A stretch of 64,000 bases of DNA from Ligula intestinalis. Taxonomy: Eukaryota > Platyhelminthes > Cestoda > Diphyllobothriidea > Diphyllobothriidae. The DNA lies in contig JAYGXS010000008.1 in NCBI GenBank assembly GCA_036362985.1, positions 19,596,997 to 19,660,996 on the forward strand, given 5' to 3'. The notes below the pieces were generated by a model that saw nothing but the letters and a program-made list of their open reading frames with translations, had not been told where the DNA came from and did not search any database. A program made the translations under genes and the position numbers. Of the stretch, positions 34,060-44,499 are shown in pieces; position 1 is the stretch's first letter; the number at the start of each line of letters is the position of its first letter.

Positions 34060-34620
34060 GCCACTATAGGTGCTAAGGCTAAGACGGTGATTCCTAACAG
34101 CTACAAGCTTTCAGGTGGAAGAAGTCTTTGGAAACCCAGAAGAGAAGAAAGAATATATCGTGTGCACAACAGTTAGGAGAAAGTTTTCAATAAGCCTTGC
34201 AGTGCGTCCGACCTTGAGGCAAGTGGGAGCGGGCGGCGTTGCCGACCGCGCCGCGCGGAAGCGTAATCCCCAGTGTTCGTTGGTGCATGAACTGAATAGA
34301 GGACTGAAGAACGCTTGGTCAGAACTGACTGGCCATCAGCTCTTCTGGACGCTGATAGGTCGACGAACTTGGGGCGCCTCTATGCACCCGGTCGTGCGAG
34401 AGCAGAGGTTGCGCGTCGTTGCGGCGTTGTTCCATCGTGCTGGGAAAGGCGCCACTAGGCGACATAGATTTACCCTGGGAGAACACGTCGGTGGCCTCTC
34501 GAGCTCGAAGGAGGTGGGCTATGGAACTACTACACCGCTACTAGGTTTGATTCTGATCCCACGGAGGGGGAGTGCCAGTAGGGTCAGCGTTGGTTGGTGT
34601 CTGATCCTTCACCTGTACAT
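34060..34620 (+). repeat. Family X copy nested in family Y
   Basis: GGTGCTAAGGCTAAGACGG at 34070 is the family X start, then GAAGAAGTCTTTGGAAACCC. A 212-codon GC-rich frame (34115-34753) runs through it without recognised motifs. The insertion separates the two halves of family Y that are adjacent in the 44.5 kb copy. Confidence 0.5.
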
Positions 34621-35234
34621 GTTGGTCCGGCGCGTCTACCACGCGGCCCGTTTAGGGAAAACACAGCACCTCATCACACTACAGACGAACCAAATTCATG
34701 ACTTCGGAAGCAATAATCGCGATCTCATTCTGTTCTTCAGTCGAAAGGTCTGAATATGGTGCCGGCACGTGCATTCGCGTGCATTGACGTTCGCATGCTA
34801 ATCTTTTGCGTCGAACGTGCGTTTTACGAAATGAAGAACAATGACGACTTCATGGTTCTTCGTGACGACTGATGCGACTTTTAGAGCCGGAATATCGGAA
34901 GCTGGCTCATGCGTGGTCCGCGTAGACCAGTTCAGCCAAACTGTGCGCGTCCGGCTCTAAGTGCCCTATTCTTTGCCTGTAATACAGTTCAAACGTTGAT
35001 TCGGACGAGGCCCTCCGTCGGCTCTTCAGCCTTGTGTAAGAGGGACAGTGGCTTACGAGTTGGTAAGTTTTAAGTGATGGTATACTTGCGTGGTATCTAC
35101 AGCATTATCTCTCTTCCCTTACCCGCCCGAGCCCGGCCGGATCAGACAGCGCAGACGTAGCCAGAGCCGACATTGATCTCACGGAGTGGGAGCATCATAA
35201 AGGCTGTTGCCTGAGCCCGCCCCACCCCCCACCA

Positions 35235-36190
35235 TGTTTGGCATTTGCTAGGGAAGTGCAACCCGAATCACGCCTATCGTGCGCCGATCTGTCCCCCCAT
35301 CCTCATTGGTCCGGCTCACCTAACATGCGGCCGGTTTATGAAGCAACGGGACCACTAAATATAGAGAACGCACTTACCGAGATCCGCCGGGGTGTTTTGC
35401 CTGATCTGAATTCTCTCTCCCCAAGGCGTCTGAGGGGGTACCGCTGGGAGTGGCGGTAGCGACAGCGGCGTTATCGACTGACAACACCAAGGAAGATGAC
35501 GTGCTGGCGGGCGAGGACGAGCATGGTGTGGGTATAAGAAGCGTGTCAGTCACCAGGACGTCGTTGCCCTACGTGCGATTAACACGTTTCAGCAGGCGCA
35601 CACAGGAATAGAGGAAAGGGGTTCACCAAGCTGGACAGTGTAACAAATACAGTTTTGTGCGCTTTGTGTGGCCATTGCAGACGACGAGCTCCTCAGGGTA
35701 TCACAGTACTTTGAACGGGTCTCCTGCAAGATGTGGGCGTCCGCGGTTATGGCAGCAGCAGCAGCGGTGATAGTAGTTGGGATCTAAAGAAAGGATACTT
35801 GTGTCCAAAAAAGGCAGGGAACAGCAACTGTATGCAGCGCTTGTGAATGTACCTATTTGGGTGAAATTCAGGTGACATAAATGAAGCAGTTTTTGGTTCA
35901 TGTGATGTTAGGGACGCTGAGTTGACGCTACCGTCTTGAAACGTAGTCACAAGGAATGGTAAATTACTAGGATCGGCCTCACATGCAGCAGCAAAAATAA
36001 GCATGAGCTCCGTAGTTGTTATACCACCCAGTAGGCGTAAATTTCCGAGACATCTTGGGCGGTCAACAAAAATGGTAAGACCTGATTTGTGACACCTACC
36101 CGAGAGCCTATTTAGCGCTGACCTGACTGCAGTCCAGACGCTCACCCTAGCTTTAATCCTAATCATAAAGTTGACCCGGAATCCAGTCTT
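35235..36190. repeat. Dispersed repeat family Y, distal part
   Basis: Long alignment with 44985-45640: TGTGGGTATAAGAAGCGTGT, CGTGCGATTAACACGTTTCA, and a shared TTCAGCAGGCGCACACAGGA. Its end (CGGAATCCAGTCTTATTG) matches 46530. Confidence 0.65.
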
Positions 36191-36899
36191 ATTGTAACTA
36201 TAAATCTAAGCCCAACCGTAACAAATGAAAGCAAAGTCTAAGTATGATTTAAGTGAGTATGTGATTGTTAGTCATTTGTGCTTCAAACCTCCTTGTTTCA
36301 AAAAAGATCAATGCGCGATCACTAGGACAGAAGTTGTACATGTTTGACGCTTCGGTCCCGTACCAAAGGCCATCTTCATGTACATTAACAGTACAACAAG
36401 ATATTGCTCGTTCTCTATTCCATCTACATGAGAACGAAGGTGTGGTAACGGAAAGAGGAGTAGCCGTTTCTCATGGCTCACATCTTTTCTTCTTTTCATG
36501 AGAACCTCCTAGTTTGTTATTTAGTAAGCCATATAAACTGAGAACATTCAACACAGCCCGTTGTGAGTCAAACAAAAGTCAGGATCGGTGAAAGCATTTT
36601 CCGGACGGCTTAAGGGCAGCCAGGTTTATGTCGTTGAGGGGTTGCGTTGACGGTTGTATTGATCTACAGACTGCGCAGCAAATGCGCCAACCAAATTAGG
36701 AAGCCCGATACGGGCACAGAAGTCTTAATTTTGACTGCACAATCTCCTGACTGTCGGTTCATGCCGCAATAACCCTTTTCGCCTTATAGCCCCACCAAAG
36801 AGCTGCCCGGCTTTGAACACGGACAGATGTCTGGAAAATACAGGAGTATGACGCCGACTCAGCGTATCGCACTCATCATAAAATCCTGATCTACTTAAA

Positions 36900-37370
36900 T
36901 CTGTTACAGTGCGCGTGGTGACTCACTCCACATAGGCCAGTTTGTCCAAAGGCCCACCGCTGCTAACGCGTACGACCGCACTGAAGGCGGCCTCTGCAAC
37001 AGCCAATCAAAGATCCACAAAGGCTGGTCTCTGCCGCCGGCGAATAGGATGCAGGCATTCCTAGGTCGATGCAGTTTGTCCGGCCAATATCCTTCAAAGC
37101 AACCAGAAAATGCCCGTTCTCGCTGCCACTTACATGCCTGCTGCTAAAACCGCACTTGGGACCCGGTCAATCACCTGAGCAAACCTGTTCTCCTAAGTCA
37201 GACTTCCTCCATCTATTCTCTTTTCCCTTGTGCACACAATGAACTCTTCCCACTACTCCGGCCTTAACCGATTTATCCTCCACTAAGTAACCATGGCCTG
37301 AAGATCGCAGTTGCTGGGTTTAACTCATTTAACCCCCTGCGATATGTGCTAAAAGCCGTGGCTAATTGAC
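36900..37370 (-). repeat. Family X reverse copy
   Basis: TGAAGATCGCAGTTGCTGGG with CTAAGTAACCATGG is the reverse complement of the 12270 copy. The inner part is diverged. Confidence 0.5.
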
Positions 37371-37626
37371 GCTGTGACTCCATCCGGCTGCTTCTAGGAT
37401 AAAGAATCCAACAGCAGTGAATCCTGCCCAAATAAAGCCTCGATGACACGCCCACGCAATTAGCATCTGAGCCGATGAAGCGTGTGTGAAACGAATGGGG
37501 ATTGGTTTGCATTGCCAGCCAATGAACCCGAGCTTGGATTGTTGAAAGAAAATTGGGTGCGGTAGATGCAGCGCAAGCATACTATCTTCAGGCAGTGACT
37601 GACACAACCGGATTACACCATAAAAT

Positions 37627-38590
37627 GAAACTAAAGTGCGTGTACACCAATGCACAAAGCCTGCTCTCAAAATAAGGTAAGCTTAAGATTATTATGTGCC
37701 AACTGGAAGCAGACATCGTCCGCATAACAGAAGCATAGTTGTCCACGAAAGTAGGCGACCAGGAACTTTCTCTCCCCGGGTTTCAAGCTTTTCGAAAAGA
37801 TGGAGTCGGGCGTCAAGGAGAGGGTGTGCTAATCTATGTCAGACACGGCCTGCTCGTGTCCGAAAAATCCGAAAACCTTGCGAGCGATATAGAGGCAATA
37901 TGGCTCACCGTTAGAACGCCAGGGTCACAAACACCTGACATCCTGACGGTCTACCGTCCACCGTCGTGCAACCAACAGTAAGACACTAGTCTGATAGAAG
38001 GAGTCTAAGAATTTGCTAAGAGATCGGATTTCATGATCATGGGAGACTTTAAAGCTCCCCATATCGACTGGAACGTGAGTCCTGCGCCTGACTAAGAAGT
38101 AAATTTCGATTGACGACTCCTGCGCACAGTACAGGAATCTTTCCTAACGCTAAAAGTCCTATATCCGACCAGAATACGCAAAGGGCAACGAGCCAATTGC
38201 TTAGACCTTGTATTTACCAAAGCGCCTGATAGCGTGGACGTCGTAATTTGTTTATCTTCTCTCGGAGAAAGCGATGACGTAGTGCTACAGTGGGAGTTTT
38301 CATTCTCTCTGTGCCCGATCGTAGTGCGGCAACCAGACGCAACATCTGGAGAGGGGAATTTACACAAATGAAATCCACAGTGAACGGGATAGACTGGAAT
38401 CAATATTCACCGGGTGCATTCTCGATGATTGGTCGGCATTCAAAGCCATATTAAATAGACTTATTACCGATTTCTGTCCTATCGCGGTAAAGAAAGTAAC
38501 AAATAGGCCACTAAAGAGAGAAATGAACCACAAAGGAAGTATGTGGAGAGAGGACCCCAGAATCGCACAATAAGTATAAGGTGCAGAGAA
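37627..38590 (+). pseudogene. CR1/Jockey-like LINE endonuclease (EEP family), decayed
   Basis: The frame reads LKCVYTNAQSLLSK (catalytic Asn block), then GRQGEGVLIYVRHGLLV, AIWLTVRTPG, ILTVYRPPSCN, a FMIMGDFKAPHIDW block with the metal-binding Asp, and RANCLDLVFTKAPDSVDVV followed by SLGESDDVVLQWEF, where the usual final His is Asp. Stops interrupt the frame several times. This is an exonuclease/endonuclease/phosphatase domain of a non-LTR element; the RT part that should follow is only traceable as debris. Confidence 0.8.
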
Positions 38591-38599
38591 ACAAAGTTA

Positions 38600-39135
38600 A
38601 GAGCCTGATACGAAATAGCTACCCAAACAATGAGAGTAATCTAATAAACCGTGCCGTAGGAAACCCAAAGCCTTTACAGCTCATAAAATACTTGTATGCC
38701 TCTCAGTTATCTAAGGTGATGGATGTTTTAAACTTGAAGGCAGAAAAACAGACCGATTTACTAAAGTAAGTTTTAAAAATCCAATTTTCGGTGCACCACT
38801 TTTTCTTAAGTACAAAACACACCTCTTTCAACTAGCTAAATCTTTTTCGAAGACGTTCTTTTTGATTTCAGTCACCAGTCCTTAGTGTAGCTCAAAAATT
38901 TTCTTTTGCTTTCTTTAAAATATTGTAGGGTCTGACCAAAGTTGCCCAGGCTACCAATTCGTGGATTCTAACGTCTGGCCTGAATGTAGGATTCGTGTCT
39001 GTTGTGGGATATACAGTTAAAAAGGCTAATTGAAACAGTTTTTATACAAAAGCAGCCGCTACACGTCTACATTGCATTAGAGTCCCCCTTGGGATACACG
39101 AAGAATCGTGAAGAAATGATAAACAGAGTAAGTGT
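38600..39135. other. Intergenic, nothing firmly recognised
   Basis: AATCCAATTTTCGGTGC at 38780 recurs at 51940, part of a roughly 290-bp dispersed unit. Confidence 0.4.
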
Positions 39136-39138
39136 TCA

Positions 39139-39360
39139 AAGAAAGGGGAGCGTTCACCGGGAGAGGTTGATTACAAGTCTGACGATTTGGGTAGTGGTCT
39201 CGTCTACCCATCTTCAGAGAATGGATACTCTGGCTCAAAATTCTCGTCTTTATGCGGTCCTTTCTTGCGTGTATCCATTATCTGAAGATGGGTAGACGAG
39301 ACCACTTACCGAAACGTCAGACTTGTTATAAACCTCTCCCGGTAAACGCTCCCCTTTCTT
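39139..39360. mobile_element. Foldback (inverted) pair of PLE terminal-repeat sequences
   Basis: Arms 39139-39229 and 39271-39360 are near-perfect reverse complements around a 41-base spacer. Each arm holds AAGTCTGACG-type sequence, TAGTGGTCTCGTCTACCCAT and a TCTTCAG/CTGAAGA box, so the hammerhead-like motif is present once on each strand. The 41-base spacer and the length suggest a foldback derivative of a PLE terminal repeat. Confidence 0.75.
39282..39317 (+). ncRNA. Hammerhead-like motif, right arm
   Basis: CTGAAGA at 39282-39288, a GGGTAG arm, and GAAACGTCAG from 39311. In the left arm (minus strand, box at 39217-39211) the stem is a perfect TGGGTAG/CTACCCA, while the second box reads AAATCGTC. 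Together they imply an intact ancestor. Confidence 0.5.
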
Positions 39361-39906
39361 CTGATCTACGACCCGGGAATCGAATTTTCAACAACAAGGT
39401 GTCCACTGCACTGAACCTTTAAAAGAAACAGCAAGCATCAAGCAGTCATCGTACAGTTTCTAGGGAAATAACGTGCCTTTAATGTCCCTGTGACAATTGG
39501 CCCTGAAATAGCAGCGTAATTGATGCGCATAAGGTGTTTTATGCACAAACCTGAAAACGAAAATTTTTTTATTGAAAAGCAACTTTTTTCCTGCGATTGC
39601 TCATTATGTCGGTGTTAAAGAAATAACAGCAGCGTGAGCTGTTTGAGAAAAATTCTACATGCATAAATATTTATGTACTACAAACGCTTTGACATGTATA
39701 CGCACTTCTATATATGCCTCTACAAATGCTTTCAATATCTATAGAAACTATTGATTACTAACCTTTCCAGACTAGACAACCTGCCACTTCTCAATTGCGT
39801 AATTTTGGTACCTATTAAAAAGTATCCAATCACTCATTTGGATAACCATTTAATTGTTTTACCTTTCTGTAAGTCATCTTTTGTGAGGCCACACATTTCA
39901 CCCTAG

Positions 39907-40096
39907 GCTGCAAATAATGAAATTAAGGACTACTCCGTTAGTGAGGACGAACTCAAGGCTGGTCAATCCATCCCGCTGAATGAAAACCACACGCATTTAG
40001 TCCTGGTTGATGAAGGCCTCCGCAACACGTTCATCCGCAGTCAAGCAATAGATGTTCATGCCAAACTGGAGAAAGTAATTTCACGACCAAAGGAAG
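39907..40096 (+). CDS. TRPM gene B exon: N-terminal SLOG/LSDAT-type region
   Basis: A 190-nt exon: KDYSVSEDELKAGQSIPL, then NENHTHLVLVDEG, then a divergent stretch and AKLEKVISRP. The N-H-T-H-x-x-L-V-D-x-G block followed by a helix with LEK matches the ligand-sensing N-terminal homology region of TRPM channels. Acceptor CCCTAG ends at 39906. The best donor is GGAAG|GCAAGT at 40097, another GC donor. The following exons of the domain were not found, so this is either an isolated remnant or a gene with very long introns. Confidence 0.7.
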
Positions 40097-40735
40097 GCAA
40101 GTCATCTTAGATTTCTATATGCATAGGTAGTTTCCTCCAAGGTAACTGTGCACGATGATGCCCATAGTAATGTCTATGTAAATTTCTTCACACGACCATC
40201 CTACTTTGAGGCGATAAATTAATTGGCTTGCTGAACAGATAACACAAACAGCGCACATTAAGTCTACTCTTTCATCTATGCGACCATATTTTACCCTACT
40301 GCCTTTATATTTGTTTGCATTTATAAATGTTTCGTCTACTACCAAAGAAACTCAACCGACCTCAACATGAATGTTAGACTCTTTTTCAAAAAGAAAAAGT
40401 AACGAATAAGTGCACCCAAAGCCAGACAGAAGTCAGGCATCGTCGTTTTGTCATTTACTTTGAGTTGTTGCCCAACTTGTTGTTTTGTCTGAGTAAAAAA
40501 AAATTGTTCAGAACAGATTTATTGTTGACACCCGTATTTGAGCAACTGAGCCTTCTTGAGAGAAACCAGTACCAATTTTTGCATGAAACTACACTGAGAA
40601 TGTGCTGCCATACATATGTAGTCATAAGTTGTAATTTATTTTTCTTTATTCAACCGGGAAGAGTTTGGCCAGAAGAAATTAAGTTTGTTTCGATTCTACT
40701 AAAAGCATTTTTAGTTCAGCTGTTAGGTACAAATC
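40097..40735. other. Nothing recognised
   Basis: AT-rich sequence downstream of the gene B exon. A 98-codon frame at 40465-40761 has no motif. Confidence 0.4.
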
Positions 40736-40739
40736 TGAT

Positions 40740-41165
40740 GGAATCTACACTAATTCTTTAGGAAACCTTGCTTGCGCAGCCAGTTTAAGGTGTCAGTTTT
40801 GATGGATGTCATTCGATGCAGTAGACTGGGATTGTAAAATGACCGAAGTTCAATGAAACTAACGACCTTCCGTGGGGTCACCTATCTCAAGCGGTGAGAG
40901 CATTGACTGAACCGAATCCTACCAAGGCCGTCGTGGTTTTCATAATTGGGTCAACTGAACCACCCAAACCTTTCAACCACCCCCCATATAACTCAAGTGT
41001 GTCTGGTAATCATTTAGTGGAATCTCGATTGACATCTTAGAAGATCTAGCTTTGGCAGTCAGTTTCTTATATCAGCTTTCTGTATCATAAGTCGCAATAG
41101 GCTGCGTGAGTAGCCTGGTCCACGTATGATTAAACTCACGGTTCCAATTGGTCCATCGAAGCTCA
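40740..41165. repeat. Dispersed repeat with roughly 290-bp unit, copy 1
   Basis: CTTTAGGAAACCTTGCTTGC, the GATGCAGTAGACTGGG segment and GTGGGGTCACCTATCTCAAG correspond to 51718-51960 (CTTAGGAAATCCTGTTTGG, GTTGCAGTAAGCTGGG, GTGGGGCCTCGATAAC). The GGGGCC-TTGGTAGCTCAGTT segment at 51553 is itself tRNA-like. Confidence 0.5.
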
Positions 41166-41504
41166 GATGGTTTTAACCTTGACTGGGTTCAAAATCTGCC
41201 CTTGCTGTCGTAGCCAGCAATACTTTTAGAATTCAGCAAAGTGAATTGTTTCGTTTGACGCTTGCATGCTTATTGTGCGATCACTCTCAATGATAGTCAT
41301 CTTGCATTAGTCACCTATCGTAATAAGTGCTTCCTTAACGATTTTTTGCATTTAATTCTCAAAAATGTCATTGTGAATCAACCTCTACCCCTTCTAGTGC
41401 ATTATTGAATGTAGTTATATTCGGAAAATATGCTATGCGGTTATCGACCGCATGCACTGTTATGGCCAGACGCCAAACTGTACGAAAAAAGTAAGTAAAT
41501 TTGT

Positions 41505-41970
41505 AGTGGCCCTAGCAGCCACTTGGAACCCAAGATCTGACGGATGGCACCTTTGCCCTGCGCGCCTAATGCCGCCTGCGGTTAGGTGCTAAGTCCCGGC
41601 ACCCCCTGTCCGTCCTTGCTCAATGGTCTGAGCCACTTACGAACACAACCAGTCTCCCCTAGTGCTAACCTGGCGCTGTGCAACCAATCACCACCAGTCT
41701 ACCGAGACAAAGTGAGTATTCGGCGACCACCTGAGATGACTGCGGTCAGAGGAAACTTGGAATTCCGCCTGGAAGCGGCGCGGTCGCGGCGACGCCACCC
41801 TCTCTGACTGGCCGCATGGTCGAACGCCTTGCAAGACCAATTTGCAACTTTACCCTAACCCTGTAAACAATATAATTTTCCGTCTGCTCTGCCTTCGCAA
41901 GACTTCTCCAATCTCCTTAGGAACCGGCCCTCGAAGATTGTAGCTGTTAGGTTTAACCATATTACCCTTA
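41505..41970 (-). repeat. Dispersed repeat family X, near-complete reverse copy
   Basis: Ends AGTGGCCCTAGCAGCCACTT and CGAAGATTGTAGCTGTTAGG mirror the 16540-16975 copy. Confidence 0.6.
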
Positions 41971-41999
41971 AAACCTATAAATTATTCATAAAAATTCAA

Positions 42000-42690
42000 A
42001 AAAATATGTCGTTTTGTCATTTACAGACTATAATATGCAGCTGTTGTGTATATTCCCGGCTTATTTTACTCAGCTTAAGCGAAACCTTTCACCTGGTGCT
42101 TTTAAATGGATACAACATTATACCCTGCTTCTACCGCAGTTTACCCGCACCCCCCCCCACTATGAAAATCTCATATCTCATCTAAACGCACCTATTCAGA
42201 CTTTTGCCGTATTTCGCGCCGAATCTGGATAGGAAAAACGCATCATGAATACTGCTCAGTCATCTTTATTGCATTTTTAGAAGGAGGTCTCAGTATCCCA
42301 GTCGTGCAACTGATTGTTAAGGGAGGCTACGGTGTTTTACTGCAGGCGAAGCAAAGTGTGGTGGAGCACAACATTCCCATTGTCGTCTGCTCGGGCACCG
42401 GAAGGGCAGCACACCTCTTCGATGCAGCTTTTCGATTCCGTGCACGAGAACCGGGGTATTTTTTTTTCACTTGCTGAAACCTGCACCCTGCCATTATGCG
42501 CGAAAGAAATGCTGATTACCCAGCCGTGTACCCGGCCGCGTGGTATATGCAGTGGACCAACACAGGGGCTAAAGCAGGTTACGGCCCAAACTACTTGAGT
42601 TGCGCTCTCATTAACAAACGCCGACAGTGGAGGGGGGGGTGGAGACACAGGTAGGGACAGTGCTGGCCCTGCCAATCACTTGCGCCAGAT
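42000..42690. other. Nothing recognised
   Basis: Short open frames on both strands. A G-run near 42632 and a C-run near 42160. Confidence 0.4.
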
Positions 42691-42699
42691 CTAGACCCT

Positions 42700-43990
42700 A
42701 GTCCGGCGGGCAGAGGTAAGAGAGAGTGCGGTGGATGTGGCGCTTACTTACTTGCACTTGTTACGGCTGTGATCATGCCTGACCTCACCAGCCTCAATGA
42801 TGTCAGGAACGGTACCTCTCCATGCGTGGCTATTGGCGGCTGCGGACCTGGAAAGCTCCACCCAGTCTGTACTCCAGCGAGGGAGACAGAAGATAGAAGG
42901 TCCAAGAACTGCTTCCATGTCTTGACAGACGGTGTGGAAGCAAGTCTTCGGTTGCCCTCCTCTTCGACGTTTTCAGGTGAGCTGCGGCGCCGGGTCGAGG
43001 GCAGCATGGCTAAACTCGTGGAGCGGACGATGGAGCACGTGTCCAAACCACCTCAGTCGCCTCTGCTGAATGGCCTGAGATATCCTCGTGATACGATCGC
43101 AGCGGTTGTGGACTGTCTCATTTGAGATGAAGTCACTAAACTTAACTCACAGGATCGTCCTCGGGCGCCGGCGGTCAAAGACCTCCAGTCTTCGCTCATC
43201 TTCAGCGCGCACAGCCCAGCATTCACAGCCATAGAGGAGGACTGACCGGATGGATGCACGATATGCACGAATCTTCGTGGCGATAAAGGTGTCACGTCGG
43301 ATCCATAGGCACTTTCGAGGGATTTAGAAAACCCAGCGAACAGCATTGGTACGGGAGGCAATGTCGTCCTTGCTCTGCTCATTCGGTAGCAGTCTCACAC
43401 CGAGGTATTTAAGGTTGTATATTTCTTCAAGTTGATGGCCGTTAATCCCCAGGGGTGCGTTCTCCTGGTCATGGATGCAGCTCGAGAACAACTTTTTCAT
43501 TCCGAAATTTATGGACATGCCAACCGACATAGTGATCTCATTTAACCACGACCACCAAAGCTTGAGGTAAAAAGCGCAATTTTATCGGCGTACTCAAGAT
43601 CAGTTAGCCGGCATCCGGGTGCAAGCTCAACACCGTCCTATTCATGTAGGGCCTTGCCGAGAATCCAGTGAATGACGAAGGTTAACAGAATGGGCGAAAG
43701 GACGCAGCCCTGATGGGTACCAGACCCGATATCGAACGACTGAGAGAGATTGCTGTGGACTAGGACTCGTGCGGTGGTAGACCGAGAGTAGGCCTTAATC
43801 ATGGCAATGAGTTTGGTCGGCATTCCATCCAGTTCCATTATTTGCCACAGGGACGCACGATGGATGAAATCGATTGCGGCGGCGAAGTCGACAAAGCAAA
43901 CGGCCGTCTATATCAGGTAGCTATGACGGAATTCTAGAATGAGCCTCAGGGTGAATATCTGATTCGCACCTCCACGCCCAGTTTGGAGGT
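42700..43990 (-). pseudogene. RTE-like LINE, RT to 3' end, catalytically dead
   Basis: Minus strand: 43838-43638 contains STTARVLVHSNLSQSFDI and THQGCVLSPILLTFVIHWIL, the RT palm block. Next LTDLEYADKIALF at about 43600-43575, where the catalytic YADD has become YADK. Then INGHQLEEIYNLKYLGVRLL (43530-43324), a degraded CLWIRRDTFIATK and LLYGCECWAVRAED-type block, and the 3' block RSTSLAMLPSTRRR (43046-42744). The order is that of RTE-clade LINEs common in flatworms. Confidence 0.78.
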
Positions 43991-44490
43991 GTGGCGCTGG
44001 CCTACGATCATTAAAAAACGGCATTTGAACAGCATGTTTTCCTACGGAAACGGTTGCTATAGGGGTTTTATAGGCGAAGATTTAGGATAGGAAGTGATAT
44101 TTACGTTAATAACTGCTTAACGCATTCTTACTTTATTGTACTTAGAAGTGTTGTTGATTTGTAAATTTTCCTAATCTGTATAAGCATTTAAGATATTGCG
44201 GAAAAAACCCAACCAGCAAGAAGCAGGTTTCTTTAAATTCCTCAATAGAATAGAAATGGTGGTTAGAAGGTCATCCATTTCAACTAACCTGAGGTCCAAT
44301 TTGCGGTTCTGGAGTATGAGTAGTATAGTCCGCGGCACCGAGCGCTGCCCCTAACTTACATGTGGCACAACTTAATCCCAGCGGCCGTGAGAAACAATTC
44401 ATTTGCAGTTTTCTACTTTCCTTTAATGCCTACCCTATTTATCCACTCCCAAAACCCCATGTAAACACTATTCTTATAGGATAAAATGCT
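43991..44490. other. Nothing recognised
   Basis: AT-rich with only short frames. Confidence 0.4.
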
Positions 44491-44499
44491 GAGACTGGA

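Noticed and set aside
34115..34753. 212-codon plus-strand open frame
   Set aside because: It starts inside a family X repeat copy, is GC-rich, lacks motifs, and other family X copies do not keep the frame.
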